DNA of 64,000 bases, taken from the NCBI GenBank assembly GCA_024343425.1, contig BRLC01000014.1, positions 124,001 through 188,000 on the forward strand, read 5' to 3'. The stretch is from Rhizobiaceae bacterium MnEN-MB40S. GTDB lineage: Bacteria; Pseudomonadota; Alphaproteobacteria; Rhizobiales; Rhizobiaceae. Positions 26,341-35,933 of this stretch are shown piece by piece. Each line of letters opens with the position of its first letter. Positions within the stretch are counted from its first letter, which is position 1. Below the pieces are notes generated by a model that was not told the DNA's origin, did no database searches, and was given only the letters and a program-made list of their open reading frames with translations. Made by a program: the position numbers and the translations under genes.

Positions 26341-26577
26341 TCAGAATGCAGTGAATGTCATTGTGGTCAGCGAACGGGCGATGCCGCTTATGTCCAACAC
26401 GTTGTCATGGATGTATTTGCCGATATCCTCGCCTTTCGGAACGTAGATCTTCATCAGGAGATCGAACTCCCCGGATGTGGAGTAAAGCTCCGAAATGATC
26501 TCGCGCTCATAGAGCGCGTCGGCTACGGCGTAGGCCTTGCCCGGATGGCATTGCAGTTGCACGAAAACACAGTTCAT
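26341..26577 (-). CDS. Stand-alone Lrp/AsnC ligand-binding (RAM) domain protein
   Basis: The 78-residue protein is a single alpha-beta RAM domain (MNCVFVQLQCHPGKAYAVAD, ELYSTSGEFDLLMKIYVPKG, SLTTMTFTAF) with no helix-turn-helix. The ATG at 26577 is preceded by GAGGG; longer in-frame readings add residues unlike the family. Such proteins assemble into rings that bind amino acids and may modulate full-length Lrp-type regulators or partner enzymes. It sits just upstream of the ferredoxin reductase-type gene and is probably co-transcribed. Confidence 0.85.
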   Translation of the reverse strand: MNCVFVQLQCHPGKAYAVADALYEREIISELYSTSGEFDLLMKIYVPKGEDIGKYIHDNVLDISGIARSLTTMTFTAF

Positions 26578-26773
26578 CTCTGACCCTCGCAATTCGGTAG
26601 ACCGTGTATCACACCGGGCGCAGATCGTTGCAAGTCGCGCGCGTGGAATTTTGTCGCAATGCAGGTTAACGCGCATTCGCGTCAGGCGCGCCGCAAACGT
26701 GCATTTGTGCGACGATTTGTGTATGACGCGTCAATAGCCATGCTGCGACAGAAAACGGGAGCCGCGCGCCGCC

Positions 26774-27601
26774 ATGCTGATGCACCAGATTTCGGATTGG
26801 GACGACGCATACGCCAACGCGCCCCACATTCCCGGCGCACAGGATTATCCCGCGTCCTGGACGCTCAAGGCCCGCAAATTCCGCGACGCGTTGGCGCGCG
26901 ACGGCAGGGCTGAAAACGGCCTCGCCTACGGGTCTGGAGAACGCAACCGGCTGGATCTCTTTCATCCGGCAGGACAGTCGCGCGGCCTCGTCGTCTTCGT
27001 TCACGGCGGCTACTGGAAGGCGTTCGACAACGCATCCTGGTCGCATCTCGCCCAGGGCGCGCTGGAACAGGGCTACAGCGTCGCCATGCCCAGCTATACG
27101 CTGTGCCCGGACATTCGTATAGCCGGCATCACAGCCGAGATCGGAAAGGCGATCGCCTTCGCCGCCTTACGCGTTGCGGGACCGATACGGCTGACAGGTC
27201 ACTCCGCGGGCGGCCACCTCGTCTCGCGCATGGTCTGCAAGAACACGCCGCTCGACGGCGATGTCGTCGCACGCATCGAACGCGTTGTCTCTATCAGCGG
27301 CGTGCATGATCTGAGGCCGCTCATGCATACGGAAATGAACGACACCCTGAAGATCGATCGCCGGGAAGCGCTGACGGAAAGCCCCGCCCTGCTGGAGCCG
27401 ATCACCGGCACGCAGCTCGTTTGCTGGGTGGGCGGCGGCGAACGCCAGGAATTCCTACGTCAAAACGCATTGCTCGCAAATATCTGGAATGGTCTGGGCG
27501 CCGCCACGGCAAGCGTTGAAGAACCGGACCGGCACCACTTCAATGTGATTGACGGCCTTCAGGATCCGGCCCATCCGCTGACCTGTACGGTGTGCGGTTA
27601 G
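26774..27601 (+). CDS. Alpha/beta hydrolase, kynurenine formamidase/BD-FAE-like
   Basis: In this 275-residue hydrolase the oxyanion motif is FVHGGYW (the HGGYW form seen in kynurenine formamidases), the nucleophile elbow is TGHSAGGHLVSR and the terminal histidine lies in DRHHFNVID. The N-terminal part (ERNRLDLFHPAG) also fits the arylformamidase-like group. No other tryptophan-kynurenine gene is visible, so the substrate is open. The last 62 bases overlap the convergent ccoS reading frame, unusual but possible because both ends are poorly conserved. Confidence 0.85.
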   Translation: MLMHQISDWDDAYANAPHIPGAQDYPASWTLKARKFRDALARDGRAENGLAYGSGERNRLDLFHPAGQSRGLVVFVHGGYWKAFDNASWSHLAQGALEQGYSVAMPSYTLCPDIRIAGITAEIGKAIAFAALRVAGPIRLTGHSAGGHLVSRMVCKNTPLDGDVVARIERVVSISGVHDLRPLMHTEMNDTLKIDRREALTESPALLEPITGTQLVCWVGGGERQEFLRQNALLANIWNGLGAATASVEEPDRHHFNVIDGLQDPAHPLTCTVCG

Positions 27602-27767
27602 CGGCTCCCTCGCTGTCTTTCGGCCCCTCCTCATCATCATCCAGGATGCGATAGGCGGCGCCTTCCAGGTCGTCGTACTGACCGCTTTTGATCGACCACA
27701 GAAACGCGATCAATCCCAGCGCGCCAAGAAACAGGGCGATCGGGATGAGGAACAGGAGGCCTGTCAA
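27540..27767 (-). CDS. ccoS: cbb3-type cytochrome oxidase assembly protein CcoS/FixS
   Basis: The short protein (75 residues) has one transmembrane helix followed by the CcoS signature WSIKSGQYDDLEGAAYRIL. CcoS is needed to insert heme and copper cofactors into the cbb3 oxidase. It starts with TTG, overlapping the ccoI stop by TTGA, and is the last gene of fixGHIS. The C-terminal 25 residues after DDDEEGP are extra compared with typical 50-60 residue members and lie in the overlap with the convergent hydrolase gene. Confidence 0.88.
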   Translation of the reverse strand: MTGLLFLIPIALFLGALGLIAFLWSIKSGQYDDLEGAAYRILDDDEEGPKDSEGAANRTPYRSADGPDPEGRQSH

Positions 27768-30070
27768 ACTCGAACTCCTGCGCTTGACGCCGTCGCAACC
27801 TCCCGCTCAGCAGGCTCGACAGACTTTTGCGCGCCCGCCAGACGACCGGAGCCAAGGCGCAGGCGCAGCGAATTAAGGATGACGACGATAGAGGAGGACG
27901 ACATCGCGATCGCGGCGACCAGCGGGCTGGCGTATCCCAGAACCGCCGTCGGTATGGCGATCAGATTGTAGAGGATCGCGAGGGCGAAGTTCTGCCGAAT
28001 GAGACTGCCCGCGCGCACCGAGGTGTCGAGTGCAATCGCGACAGCGTCGAGGCCGCTATGCAGGAATACGAAGTCGGCGGCGTTGCGCCCGACATCGGCG
28101 GCGGTCGCCGGCGCCATGGAGACATGCGCGCGGCTAAGCGCCGGGGCGTCGTTCAGTCCATCGCCGACCATCAGCACCTTGCGGCCTTCGCTTGCGAGCG
28201 CTGCAATACGATCCTGCTTGCCGGAGGGCAACACCCCGGCGCGGAAGGTCGCCACGCCCAGCAACCGGGCGAGCCTTTCGACAGCGCCAAGCCGGTCGCC
28301 CGACAATATCTCGACATCGATCCCGCGGTTTTTCAGCGTCGCAATGGTTTCGGCCGCCGCAGGACGCAGCCGGTCCTCGAACAGGAAAACGGCGAGAAAC
28401 TGTCCGTCGATCCCGAGCACAGTTTGGGTCGTCGACGTCGCGGCTCGCTCGTCCTCGCCTTCCTCCAGCACCCATTCGGCGCGCCCGAGACGATATGTCC
28501 GGCCGTCAACCACGCATTCGACGCCCTTGCCCGGCGCCTCGCGCAGCCCTGTAAGCCTCTCTTCCAAATTTTCGCTTTGTGGCGCAGCGCCAGCCAGAGC
28601 ACGGGCCAGCGGATGCCGCGAATGCCGGCCAATAGCTGCGGCAATGGCGAGACTATGCGGATCGACGTCCTGCGCATTGACCAGAACCGGCTCGCCCATC
28701 GTCAGGGTGCCTGTCTTGTCAAAAACGGCCATGTCCGCCTCGGCCATGCGTTCCATGGCGGACCCGTCCTTGACCATGATTCCGTTATCGAACAGGCGTC
28801 CCGCAGCGACCACCTGGACCACGGGAACGGCCAGGCCAAGCGCACAGGGGCAGGTGATGATCAGCACCGCGATGGCGATATACAGCGCGTGGCCGAAGTC
28901 CCGGGAGATAACCATCCAGCCGACAAAAGCGAGGAGCGCCGCGAGATGGACGGCGGGCGCATAGAGTTCTGCGGCCCGGTCTGCGATACGGCGATAACGC
29001 GCCTTTCCGCCCTCGGCGGCCTCCATCAGGCGAACCATCTCTGCGAGGAAGGAATCGCCAGCCGGGGCCGTCGCCTCGACTGTCAGCGGGCCGGTAAGAT
29101 TGAGCGTTCCCGCCTGGATGAGGGAACCAGGTGAAATGCGCAGCGGCGCGCTTTCCCCGGACACAAGCGAGGCGTCCATGTCGCTCTCGCCCACAATCAC
29201 CCGGCCGTCGACCGGGACACGATCTCCAGCGGCCAGCAGGACATGCATGCCAGGCTCGATCGCTTCGGTCTCGACGAAGGTTCGACCGCCGTCTTCGTTG
29301 AGTATGGAAGCACCGCCGGGCGCGAGCTTGCGAAGACCGGCGACCGCGTTGCGCGCCTGTTCGCGCATGACATGATCCAGTGTGCGCCCGATCAGCAGGA
29401 AGAACATCAGCGTCACGGACGCGTCGAAATAGACGCGCTCGCCCGAATGCATCGTCTCGTAAAGGCTCATCGCAAAGGCGAGGATCACGGCCAGCGTGAT
29501 CGGAACGTCCATGTTGAGCCTGCCCTTGCGCAACGCCGCAAAGGCCGAGCGATAGAAAACCTGTCCTGAATAGGCCAGCGCCGGGATGGCGATCAGCGCG
29601 GATATCCAGTGAAACATATCGCGCGTCGCCGCATCGGCGCCCGACCAGACCGAGACGGACAACAGCATGATGTTGGCGGCTGCAAATCCGGCGACAGCCA
29701 GCGATCTCAGGAGGACGCCGAGCGTCTTGTCTCTTTTGTCAGCCGAGAAGTTGAAAATATGCGCTTCATAGCCAAGGTCTTGCAGCGCATTGACGATGTC
29801 AGAGGGCGCGCCGTCTTCACGCCAAATAACCCGCACGCGCTTGGTGGAGAGATTGACCCGCGCTTCTTCCACCAGAGGAAGCTTGTTCAGACCCGTTTCG
29901 ACCGTCCTTATGCACCCGCCGCAATGAACGCCGGGCAGAGCAAGATCGAGCTGCATCAGACCGTCGCCCGCCGGCCTGCTGACCGCGCGCAATTCGCCGT
30001 CGGAATAGCCCGCCGCGCGCATCGTCTCAAGGTCCACGGAGGCTTCGCTTCCGGCGGCGCAGCAGCTCAT
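27764..30070 (-). CDS. ccoI: Copper-translocating P1B-type ATPase, cbb3 oxidase assembly (FixI/CcoI)
   Basis: The 768-residue copper pump has an N-terminal heavy-metal domain with CGGC (PGVHCGGCIRTVE, about residues 40-100), the intramembrane CPC motif (IITCPCALGLAVP), the phosphorylation site FDKTGTLTMGEP and the hinge VGDGLNDAPAL. FixI exports or delivers copper for the CuB centre of the cbb3 oxidase. The ATG at 30070 overlaps the fixH stop (ATGA), so the longer in-frame reading is rejected. An N-terminal SCC motif may add a copper ligand. Confidence 0.95.
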   Translation of the reverse strand: MSCCAAGSEASVDLETMRAAGYSDGELRAVSRPAGDGLMQLDLALPGVHCGGCIRTVETGLNKLPLVEEARVNLSTKRVRVIWREDGAPSDIVNALQDLGYEAHIFNFSADKRDKTLGVLLRSLAVAGFAAANIMLLSVSVWSGADAATRDMFHWISALIAIPALAYSGQVFYRSAFAALRKGRLNMDVPITLAVILAFAMSLYETMHSGERVYFDASVTLMFFLLIGRTLDHVMREQARNAVAGLRKLAPGGASILNEDGGRTFVETEAIEPGMHVLLAAGDRVPVDGRVIVGESDMDASLVSGESAPLRISPGSLIQAGTLNLTGPLTVEATAPAGDSFLAEMVRLMEAAEGGKARYRRIADRAAELYAPAVHLAALLAFVGWMVISRDFGHALYIAIAVLIITCPCALGLAVPVVQVVAAGRLFDNGIMVKDGSAMERMAEADMAVFDKTGTLTMGEPVLVNAQDVDPHSLAIAAAIGRHSRHPLARALAGAAPQSENLEERLTGLREAPGKGVECVVDGRTYRLGRAEWVLEEGEDERAATSTTQTVLGIDGQFLAVFLFEDRLRPAAAETIATLKNRGIDVEILSGDRLGAVERLARLLGVATFRAGVLPSGKQDRIAALASEGRKVLMVGDGLNDAPALSRAHVSMAPATAADVGRNAADFVFLHSGLDAVAIALDTSVRAGSLIRQNFALAILYNLIAIPTAVLGYASPLVAAIAMSSSSIVVILNSLRLRLGSGRLAGAQKSVEPAEREVATASSAGVRV

Positions 30071-30573
30071 TTGTCTGCGCCCGGATGACGGATAATGAAG
30101 CGCCGGGTTTCGCTGTACAGAACTGAATCGCCATCCTTCACGCTGATGCGGGCGAGCCATTGGCCCGTCGCGATGGCGCTTTGCGATTCAAACCGGCCGC
30201 GGCTCTGGGGCAAAAGACGGACCTCGCGGTCCTGGAGCTCGCTGGCTGGCCGCTGAAACAGGACCACGACTTCGTCAGCCTCGATCGGCGCGCCCGACGC
30301 ATCGTCAAGCGTGTAGACAATGGTCTCGCCGTCAACGTCCAGATCGGACACCCAACCGCGCTTGTGCAACGCCTTTGTCGCCTCGACATCCTCGTCGAAG
30401 TGCTGGCTGGCGACATAGGTGTTGTGAACGATGAGACCGCTCCAGCTGTGGCTCGCGAAATAGGCCATCGTCAGATTGACGCCAATCACCACTGCAAAGA
30501 AAGCAACAATGATCCCGAGCATGTGCCGACCGGTAAATTCGGCCGGGCGAAAGATACTGTTGAACAGGCTCAT
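30067..30573 (-). CDS. fixH: FixH/CcoH family protein
   Basis: The 168-residue protein has an N-terminal anchor helix (residues 18-40, IIVAFFAVVIGVNLTMAYFA) and a periplasmic FixH domain with GLIVHNTYVASQHFDEDVEA and the C-terminal GQWLARISVKDGDSVLY. FixH is required for cbb3 oxidase assembly or stability and acts near FixI. Both ends overlap neighbours by ATGA (fixG before, ccoI after). Confidence 0.95.
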   Translation of the reverse strand: MSLFNSIFRPAEFTGRHMLGIIVAFFAVVIGVNLTMAYFASHSWSGLIVHNTYVASQHFDEDVEATKALHKRGWVSDLDVDGETIVYTLDDASGAPIEADEVVVLFQRPASELQDREVRLLPQSRGRFESQSAIATGQWLARISVKDGDSVLYSETRRFIIRHPGADK

Positions 30574-32144
30574 CGCCTTTGCTCCGGTGCGTTGAACACG
30601 GCGTTGTACCGATCGTACTCTCCGCTTGCCTTGTCTTCGGCGATGAAATGGAAGGACTGCCGGTCCCCCGTAACTTCGCCAAGCGGCTGGCGGACATAAA
30701 CCTTCAGCGTCCTTAGCCTATCAGGTTCAACGGGAATCGCGAAGGACGTTCCTTCCGGCTGATCGATATCGTTGATCCTCATTGTCGCGCCTGGCAACCC
30801 GTCGAGCGACAGGAAGATGACGCGTGGCTCAGGGATCATGTTGAGCAGCTTGACGGTGTAGCCATTGCGAATGTCGCCGTCAGACAGTGTGACGAATTGC
30901 GGATTGCGATCATGGAGAACATTGACCTCCAGCCGGTCGCGCGCAAGCAGCGCATAGAGCAGCGCCAAACCGACCAGCGCCCACACGCCGAGGTAAAGCA
31001 ACGTGCGAAAGCGGAAGATGATGCGCCAGTTGAAATGGGTGACCCTGTCGCTGAAACCGCCATCGGCGTTGCGGACCTGCGTGGGATCGATATCCGTCGT
31101 TCCGCCATTCGTGGCGACCGCCATGTTGTTTTCGTAGTCCGACAGCGTGGCGTAGGAAATCAGACCGCGCTCGCGGCCGAGCTTGTCCATGACATTGTCG
31201 CAGGCGTCAATGCACAGCGCGCAGGTGATGCATTCGAGTTGCTGGCCGTCGCGTATGTCGATGCCCATGGGACAGACGACGACGCAGGCGTTGCAGTCGA
31301 CGCAGTCGCCGACGACCTTTCCCTCGGCCTTCGCTTTCTTGGCGTGACGCGAGCGCGGTTCGCCGCGCCAGTCATTATAGGTGACGACAAGCGATTTCTC
31401 GTCGAGCATCGCCGCCTGGATGCGCGGCCAGGGGCACATATAGGTGCAGACCTGCTCCCGCATGAGCCCGCCGAGCGAATAGGTCGTCACCGTCAGCACC
31501 GCGATGGTGATGTAGGCGACGGGCGCGGCCGCGCCTGTCAGGACTTGCATCAGCAGGGTGGGAGCATCGGCGAAGTAGAAAATCCAGGCGCCGCCGGTGG
31601 CGACTGCTATCAACAGCCAGATCGCGTGTTTGGAGGCGCGCTTGAACAGCTTTCCGACCGACCAAGCGGCGTTGTCCAGCTTGATGCGCTGATTTCGGTC
31701 GCCCTCGATCGCCCTTTCCACGACAAGAAAGAGATCGACCCACACCGTTTGCGGACAGGTGTAGCCGCACCAGGCGCGGCCGACGGCCGATGTGACGAGG
31801 AACAATCCGAACCCGGCCATGACAAGCAAGCCTGCGACGAAGAAAAACTCCTGCGGCCAGATTTCTATGAAGAAGAAATAGAAGCGCCGGTTGGCGATGT
31901 CGACGAGCACGGCCTGATCCGGGGCGTATGGACCACGGTCCCAGCGAAGCCAGGGCGTCAGATAATAGATCCCCAGGGTCAGGATCATAACGATCCACTT
32001 GAAATTGCGAAACCGTCCTTGCGCCCTTTTCGGGAAAATCTTCTTGCGCGCTTCGTAGAGCGGCTTGCGCGCCCAGGCGGCGTTGACCGCTTCCGCGTCG
32101 AATTGTTCTACATCGGCTGGTCGAGTGGTCGTGTCACTCATCAT
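30570..32144 (-). CDS. fixG: Membrane-bound ferredoxin-like cbb3 assembly protein (FixG/CcoG/RdxA)
   Basis: The 524-residue inner-membrane protein carries two 4Fe-4S motifs in CVDCNACVVVCPMG and CITCALCIDACD (about residues 280-315), further cysteines in AWCGYTCPQTVW and CTYMCPWPRIQ within the membrane part, and a C-terminal periplasmic domain. CcoG reduces Cu(II) for delivery to the oxidase. Two adjacent ATGs at 32144 and 32141 are equally possible with AGGA just upstream. An FNR-like box is centred 88 bases before the start. Confidence 0.95.
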   Translation of the reverse strand: MMSDTTTRPADVEQFDAEAVNAAWARKPLYEARKKIFPKRAQGRFRNFKWIVMILTLGIYYLTPWLRWDRGPYAPDQAVLVDIANRRFYFFFIEIWPQEFFFVAGLLVMAGFGLFLVTSAVGRAWCGYTCPQTVWVDLFLVVERAIEGDRNQRIKLDNAAWSVGKLFKRASKHAIWLLIAVATGGAWIFYFADAPTLLMQVLTGAAAPVAYITIAVLTVTTYSLGGLMREQVCTYMCPWPRIQAAMLDEKSLVVTYNDWRGEPRSRHAKKAKAEGKVVGDCVDCNACVVVCPMGIDIRDGQQLECITCALCIDACDNVMDKLGRERGLISYATLSDYENNMAVATNGGTTDIDPTQVRNADGGFSDRVTHFNWRIIFRFRTLLYLGVWALVGLALLYALLARDRLEVNVLHDRNPQFVTLSDGDIRNGYTVKLLNMIPEPRVIFLSLDGLPGATMRINDIDQPEGTSFAIPVEPDRLRTLKVYVRQPLGEVTGDRQSFHFIAEDKASGEYDRYNAVFNAPEQRR

Positions 32145-32225
32145 TCATTCCTGTCACGCAAACCGGCGGCCCTTCATATGAGAGCCGCCACTTTGGCGTC
32201 ATGACATTTGAAGCTTGTCTGCGCC

Positions 32226-32239
32226 TTGACGCCGATCAA
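32226..32239. promoter_or_regulatory. FNR/FixK-type box upstream of fixGHIS
   Basis: TTGACGCCGATCAA matches TTGAT-N4-ATCAA with one mismatch and sits in the 143-bp gap between fixP and fixG, 82 bases before the fixG start. It suggests that fixGHIS has its own low-oxygen promoter besides any read-through from fixNOQP. Confidence 0.7.
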
Positions 32240-32287
32240 ATGCGGCTCGCCAGCAGAGGTCTTCCCGGCGCGGAAAAGGCCTCGCCG

Positions 32288-33151
32288 CTACTGGCCGCCG
32301 CCGAGCGAATGGACGAAGACGGCAAGCTGCTTTGCAGTGGATTCACCCAAGCGCCCCAACCATGCCGGCATGACGCCATGCTGCGGTTTTCCGATCTGTT
32401 TCGCGATATCGGCTTCCGTTCCGGCGTAGAGCCATATCTGGTCGGCAAGATTGGGAGCGCCCTGTTCGATATCGCCCTGCGCGTTCTCGCCGTGACAGGC
32501 AGCGCAATTGTCGAGATAGACCTGCTTTCCGGGCTCCACCAGATCGGGATTGGAGGGCTCGCCGGTCAAGCTGACGACATAGGCCGAGACTTCGCGAATC
32601 TGTTGCGAATCGAGGATATCCCCAAAGGCCGGCATTTCCGAAAAATGCGTGTCGTCGTCTCCGTCGAAACGAACGCCATGGGCGACGGTCTGATAGATCT
32701 GATTGATGTCGCCGCCCCAGATCCAGCTGTCGTCGTTCAGGTTCGGATAGCCGGGCGCTCCTTGCGCGCCGGAGCCATGACACTGCACGCAGTTGATCTT
32801 GAAGGCCGCCGAACCGCCCGCCACGGCGAATTGACGCAGTTCCTGGTCGGCGAGGATATTTTCGAGAGACTCCTCCTCGATCCGCTTGTCGTAGACTTCC
32901 TGTATTTTTTCAGCCTTCGCCATTTCATCGGCCACGCTGGCGCGGCTCGAATATCCAAGGATTCCTGTCGTGGCGGAATTGATCAGCGGCCAGGCCGGAT
33001 AGAGGATGGTGTAGCCGATCGCCCAGACGATGGTGGCGTAGAAGAAATACAGCCACCAGCGCGGAAGCGGATTGTTAAGCTCGGTGATGCCGTCCCACTC
33101 ATGCCCCGTCGTCTCGACGCCGCTGATTTCGTCAATGTGTTTTTCCGACAT
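32288..33151 (-). CDS. fixP: cbb3-type cytochrome c oxidase subunit III (diheme)
   Basis: The 287-residue membrane-anchored protein has an N-terminal helix after LNNPLPRWWLYFFYATIVWA and two c-type heme sites, CVQCH and CAACH, each with a later methionine ligand region (FSEMPAFGD, HGVMPAW). It passes electrons toward the FixN core. The first codon may be 33151 or the adjacent ATG at 33154; AGGGAAG spacing slightly favours the former. The start lies inside the end of fixQ. Confidence 0.96.
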   Translation of the reverse strand: MSEKHIDEISGVETTGHEWDGITELNNPLPRWWLYFFYATIVWAIGYTILYPAWPLINSATTGILGYSSRASVADEMAKAEKIQEVYDKRIEEESLENILADQELRQFAVAGGSAAFKINCVQCHGSGAQGAPGYPNLNDDSWIWGGDINQIYQTVAHGVRFDGDDDTHFSEMPAFGDILDSQQIREVSAYVVSLTGEPSNPDLVEPGKQVYLDNCAACHGENAQGDIEQGAPNLADQIWLYAGTEADIAKQIGKPQHGVMPAWLGRLGESTAKQLAVFVHSLGGGQ

Positions 33152-33332
33152 CATCGTCTTCCCTGTCGTTCTCGTCCGGAGATTCATCGTCCTTCAACGG
33201 AATCTCGGCTATCTTGTCCGCTTCTTTCCTGCTGCCGGGCCGGAAGGTGTAGATAATCACCCCCACAAAAACCAGGAACAGGAAGAGAAGCCCCCAACTG
33301 TCTGCGAATGTTCGCATCGACTGGTAATCCAT
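33132..33332 (-). CDS. fixQ: cbb3-type oxidase subunit IV (CcoQ/FixQ)
   Basis: The 66-residue protein has a single transmembrane helix (WGLLFLFLVFVGVIIYTFRPG) and an acidic tail, as usual for FixQ, which stabilises the oxidase complex. AGGAG lies 6 bases before the ATG. Its 3' end overlaps fixP by about 20 bases, and fixO ends 9 bases upstream. Confidence 0.93.
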   Translation of the reverse strand: MDYQSMRTFADSWGLLFLFLVFVGVIIYTFRPGSRKEADKIAEIPLKDDESPDENDREDDDVGKTH

Positions 33333-33341
33333 GACGGTCTC

Positions 33342-34076
33342 CTAGCGATATCCGGAGGTTGGATCGTAGGTGGAGAAATCAACCAGCGTGCCGAGCATCT
33401 GCAGATAGGCGACCAGCGCGTCCATTTCCGTCAGCCGGCCAGGATTGCCATCGAAATCCGCGATTACCGCTTTCGGGTAGCGCTCCTCCACGCCGGCGGT
33501 ATCGGCGTCCGGATTGGCCTGAGCCATGAGATCGGCGTAGGCGTTTTCAAGCATCTCGTCCGTGTAGGGAACACCGACAATCCTGTTGGTTCTCAGATGA
33601 CCTTCGATGTCCCGAATCTCCAGTTCTTTATCCAGCAGGAAGCTGTAGCTCGGCATGATGGATTCCGGCACCACAGAGCGCGGCTCGATCAGATGCTGTA
33701 CATGCCACTCGTTGGAATAGCGGGCGCCGACGCGCGCAAGGTCCGGACCTGTGCGCTTCGAGCCCCACTGGAAGGGATGGTCGTACATCGATTCCGCAGC
33801 CAGCGAATAAGGTCCGTAGCGTTCGACCTCGTCGCGAAACGGTCGGATCATCTGGCTGTGGCAGACATAACACCCCTCCCGCACATAGATGTCGCGACCG
33901 GTGAGTTCCAGTGGCGAATAGGGCCGCATGCCTTCCACCTTTTCGATGGTGTTCTGCAGGTAGAACAGAGGCGCGATTTCGACGATTCCGCCGATCGTAA
34001 CCACAAGAAGCGAGCAGACCAGCAGCAGCGTTGCGTTGGTTTCGAGAATTTTGTGCTTGTCGAGAAAGGATGACAT
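33342..34076 (-). CDS. fixO: cbb3-type oxidase monoheme subunit II
   Basis: The 244-residue subunit has an N-terminal anchor ([20 protein letters not shown]) and one heme c motif, [30 protein letters not shown] and [10 protein letters not shown], with the axial methionine, follow. It accepts electrons alongside FixP in the periplasm. It lies 12 bases downstream of fixN in the conserved fixNOQP order. Confidence 0.96.
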   Translation of the reverse strand: MSSFLDKHKILETNATLLLVCSLLVVTIGGIVEIAPLFYLQNTIEKVEGMRPYSPLELTGRDIYVREGCYVCHSQMIRPFRDEVERYGPYSLAAESMYDHPFQWGSKRTGPDLARVGARYSNEWHVQHLIEPRSVVPESIMPSYSFLLDKELEIRDIEGHLRTNRIVGVPYTDEMLENAYADLMAQANPDADTAGVEERYPKAVIADFDGNPGRLTEMDALVAYLQMLGTLVDFSTYDPTSGYR

Positions 34077-34088
34077 TGTTCAGACCCC

Positions 34089-35708
34089 TCAAACCGGTTG
34101 CGCGACCGGCTGGCTGCCGGGAATGGGTGTTTCCTGACGCTGGCGGCCAAGGATTGTCATGGCGACGTTGTAGGCCATGACGATCCCGCCAGCGAGATAG
34201 AGCAAGCCTCCGAGCGTACGCACGATGTAGTAGGGCTTCATGGCCGCCACCGTTTCAGCGAAGGAATAGACGAGGAAACCCTGGCTGTCGTATTCGCGCC
34301 ACATCAGACCCTGCTGGATGCCGGCGACCCACATGACGGCCGCGTAGATGACAATGCCGAGCGTGGCGAGCCAGAAGTGCCAGTTGACCATTCTGAGTGA
34401 ATACAGCCGTTCGCGACGCCACAGTTTCGGAACCAGGAAGTAGACGGCGCCGAAGGAGATCATGCCAACCCATCCGAGCGCGCCAGAATGCACATGACCA
34501 ATCGTCCAGTCCGTGTAGTGGCTGAGGCTGTTGACGGCCTTGATGGACATCATCGGTCCCTCGAAGGTGGACATGCCGTAGAAGGCGACGGCGATCACCA
34601 TCATGCGGATGATCGGGTCCGTGCGGATCTTGTCCCAGGCGCCGGACAGCGTCATCAGACCGTTGATCATGCCGCCCCAGCTTGGCATCCACAACATGAT
34701 GGAGAACACCATGCCGAGCGTCTGGGCCCAGTCGGGCAGCGCCGTATAGTGCAGGTGGTGCGGCCCCGCCCAGATGTAGAGGAAGATCAGAGCCCAGAAG
34801 TGGATGATCGACAGGCGGTAGGAATAGACAGGACGGTTGGCCTGCTTCGGGATGAAGTAATACATCATGCCGAGGAATCCCGCGGTGAGGAAGAAGCCCA
34901 CGGCGTTATGGCCGTACCACCATTGCGTCAGCGCGTCCTGAACGCCCGAAAAGAGCGAATAACTTTTAACGCCCAGGAGCGACACAGGCACAGAAAGATT
35001 GTTCACCACATGCAGCATGGCGATGGTGACGATAAAGGACAGGTAGAACCAGTTCGCCACATAAATATGCGGCTCCTTGCGTTTCAGGATCGTCCCGAGG
35101 AACACGAGGAGATAGGCCACCCACACAATCGTCAGCCACAGATCGACATACCATTCCGGCTCCGCATATTCGCGCCCCTCTGTGATGCCGAGCAGATAGC
35201 CGGTCGCCGCCATGACGATGAAGAGCTGATAGCCCCAGAATACAAACCACGCGAGATTGCCGCCGAAAAGCCGTGCGCGGGTGGTTCTCTGGACCACGTA
35301 GAAGGAGGTTGCAATCAGCGCATTTCCGCCGAAGGCGAAGATGACGGCCGAGGTATGCAGGGGACGAACCCGACCGAAGTTGAACCATGGCTCGATATTG
35401 AGATCCGGGAAGGCGAGTTGAGCCGCCGCCACGACACCGACCAGAAACCCGACAACACCCCAGAAAACCGTAGCTATCGTTCCAAAACGGATAACGCCGT
35501 CCATATATCCGGAGCGATCCTGAGCGATGACGGCGACGCCGTCCTCGGTGAATATCGTCATGCGCAGAAGCACCACAACCGTACACAGGAGCACAAAGAA
35601 CAACACCCACATATGGGCGGCGAACAGGCTGTCCTGCGCAAAAGCCGCGCCCAGCAGCGCCAGGAACGCCCCCACGGCTATGATGATGGTTTCCGTTGCG
35701 AAGTTCAT
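34089..35708 (-). CDS. fixN: cbb3-type cytochrome c oxidase catalytic subunit I
   Basis: The 539-residue core subunit spans the membrane about 12-14 times and contains the histidines for heme b, heme b3 and CuB ([58 protein letters not shown]). It reduces oxygen with high affinity and pumps protons, allowing respiration under microaerobic conditions. A perfect FNR/FixK box lies 86 bases upstream of the start. Confidence 0.97.
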   Translation of the reverse strand: MNFATETIIIAVGAFLALLGAAFAQDSLFAAHMWVLFFVLLCTVVVLLRMTIFTEDGVAVIAQDRSGYMDGVIRFGTIATVFWGVVGFLVGVVAAAQLAFPDLNIEPWFNFGRVRPLHTSAVIFAFGGNALIATSFYVVQRTTRARLFGGNLAWFVFWGYQLFIVMAATGYLLGITEGREYAEPEWYVDLWLTIVWVAYLLVFLGTILKRKEPHIYVANWFYLSFIVTIAMLHVVNNLSVPVSLLGVKSYSLFSGVQDALTQWWYGHNAVGFFLTAGFLGMMYYFIPKQANRPVYSYRLSIIHFWALIFLYIWAGPHHLHYTALPDWAQTLGMVFSIMLWMPSWGGMINGLMTLSGAWDKIRTDPIIRMMVIAVAFYGMSTFEGPMMSIKAVNSLSHYTDWTIGHVHSGALGWVGMISFGAVYFLVPKLWRRERLYSLRMVNWHFWLATLGIVIYAAVMWVAGIQQGLMWREYDSQGFLVYSFAETVAAMKPYYIVRTLGGLLYLAGGIVMAYNVAMTILGRQRQETPIPGSQPVAQPV

Positions 35709-35793
35709 GTCCGTCCCCTGTCAGCATATCAGTGCCCGGCAGCGCTATAAGCCTCCGGTAACGCCGGTCTTACCCTTCCAACGACGCGCTGCA

Positions 35794-35807
35794 TTGATCC
35801 TGATCAA
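35794..35807. promoter_or_regulatory. FNR/FixK box upstream of fixNOQP
   Basis: TTGATCCTGATCAA is an exact TTGAT-N4-ATCAA anaerobox. It lies 86 bases before fixN and 127 bases before the divergent hemerythrin-like gene, so it may serve both. The encoded FnrN protein at 36766 is the likely local activator. Confidence 0.88.
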
Positions 35808-35933
35808 AGCGCGCCATCTCCCGGCGGGGCAGATTCGTGTCGTGGCAAATTTTAAACCATTCTAAACTCCTCGCCAAATACGCGCGCCTGGCAAGGGTTC
35901 CACTGGTGATTGACGGGGAGAACGGTGCAGCGG

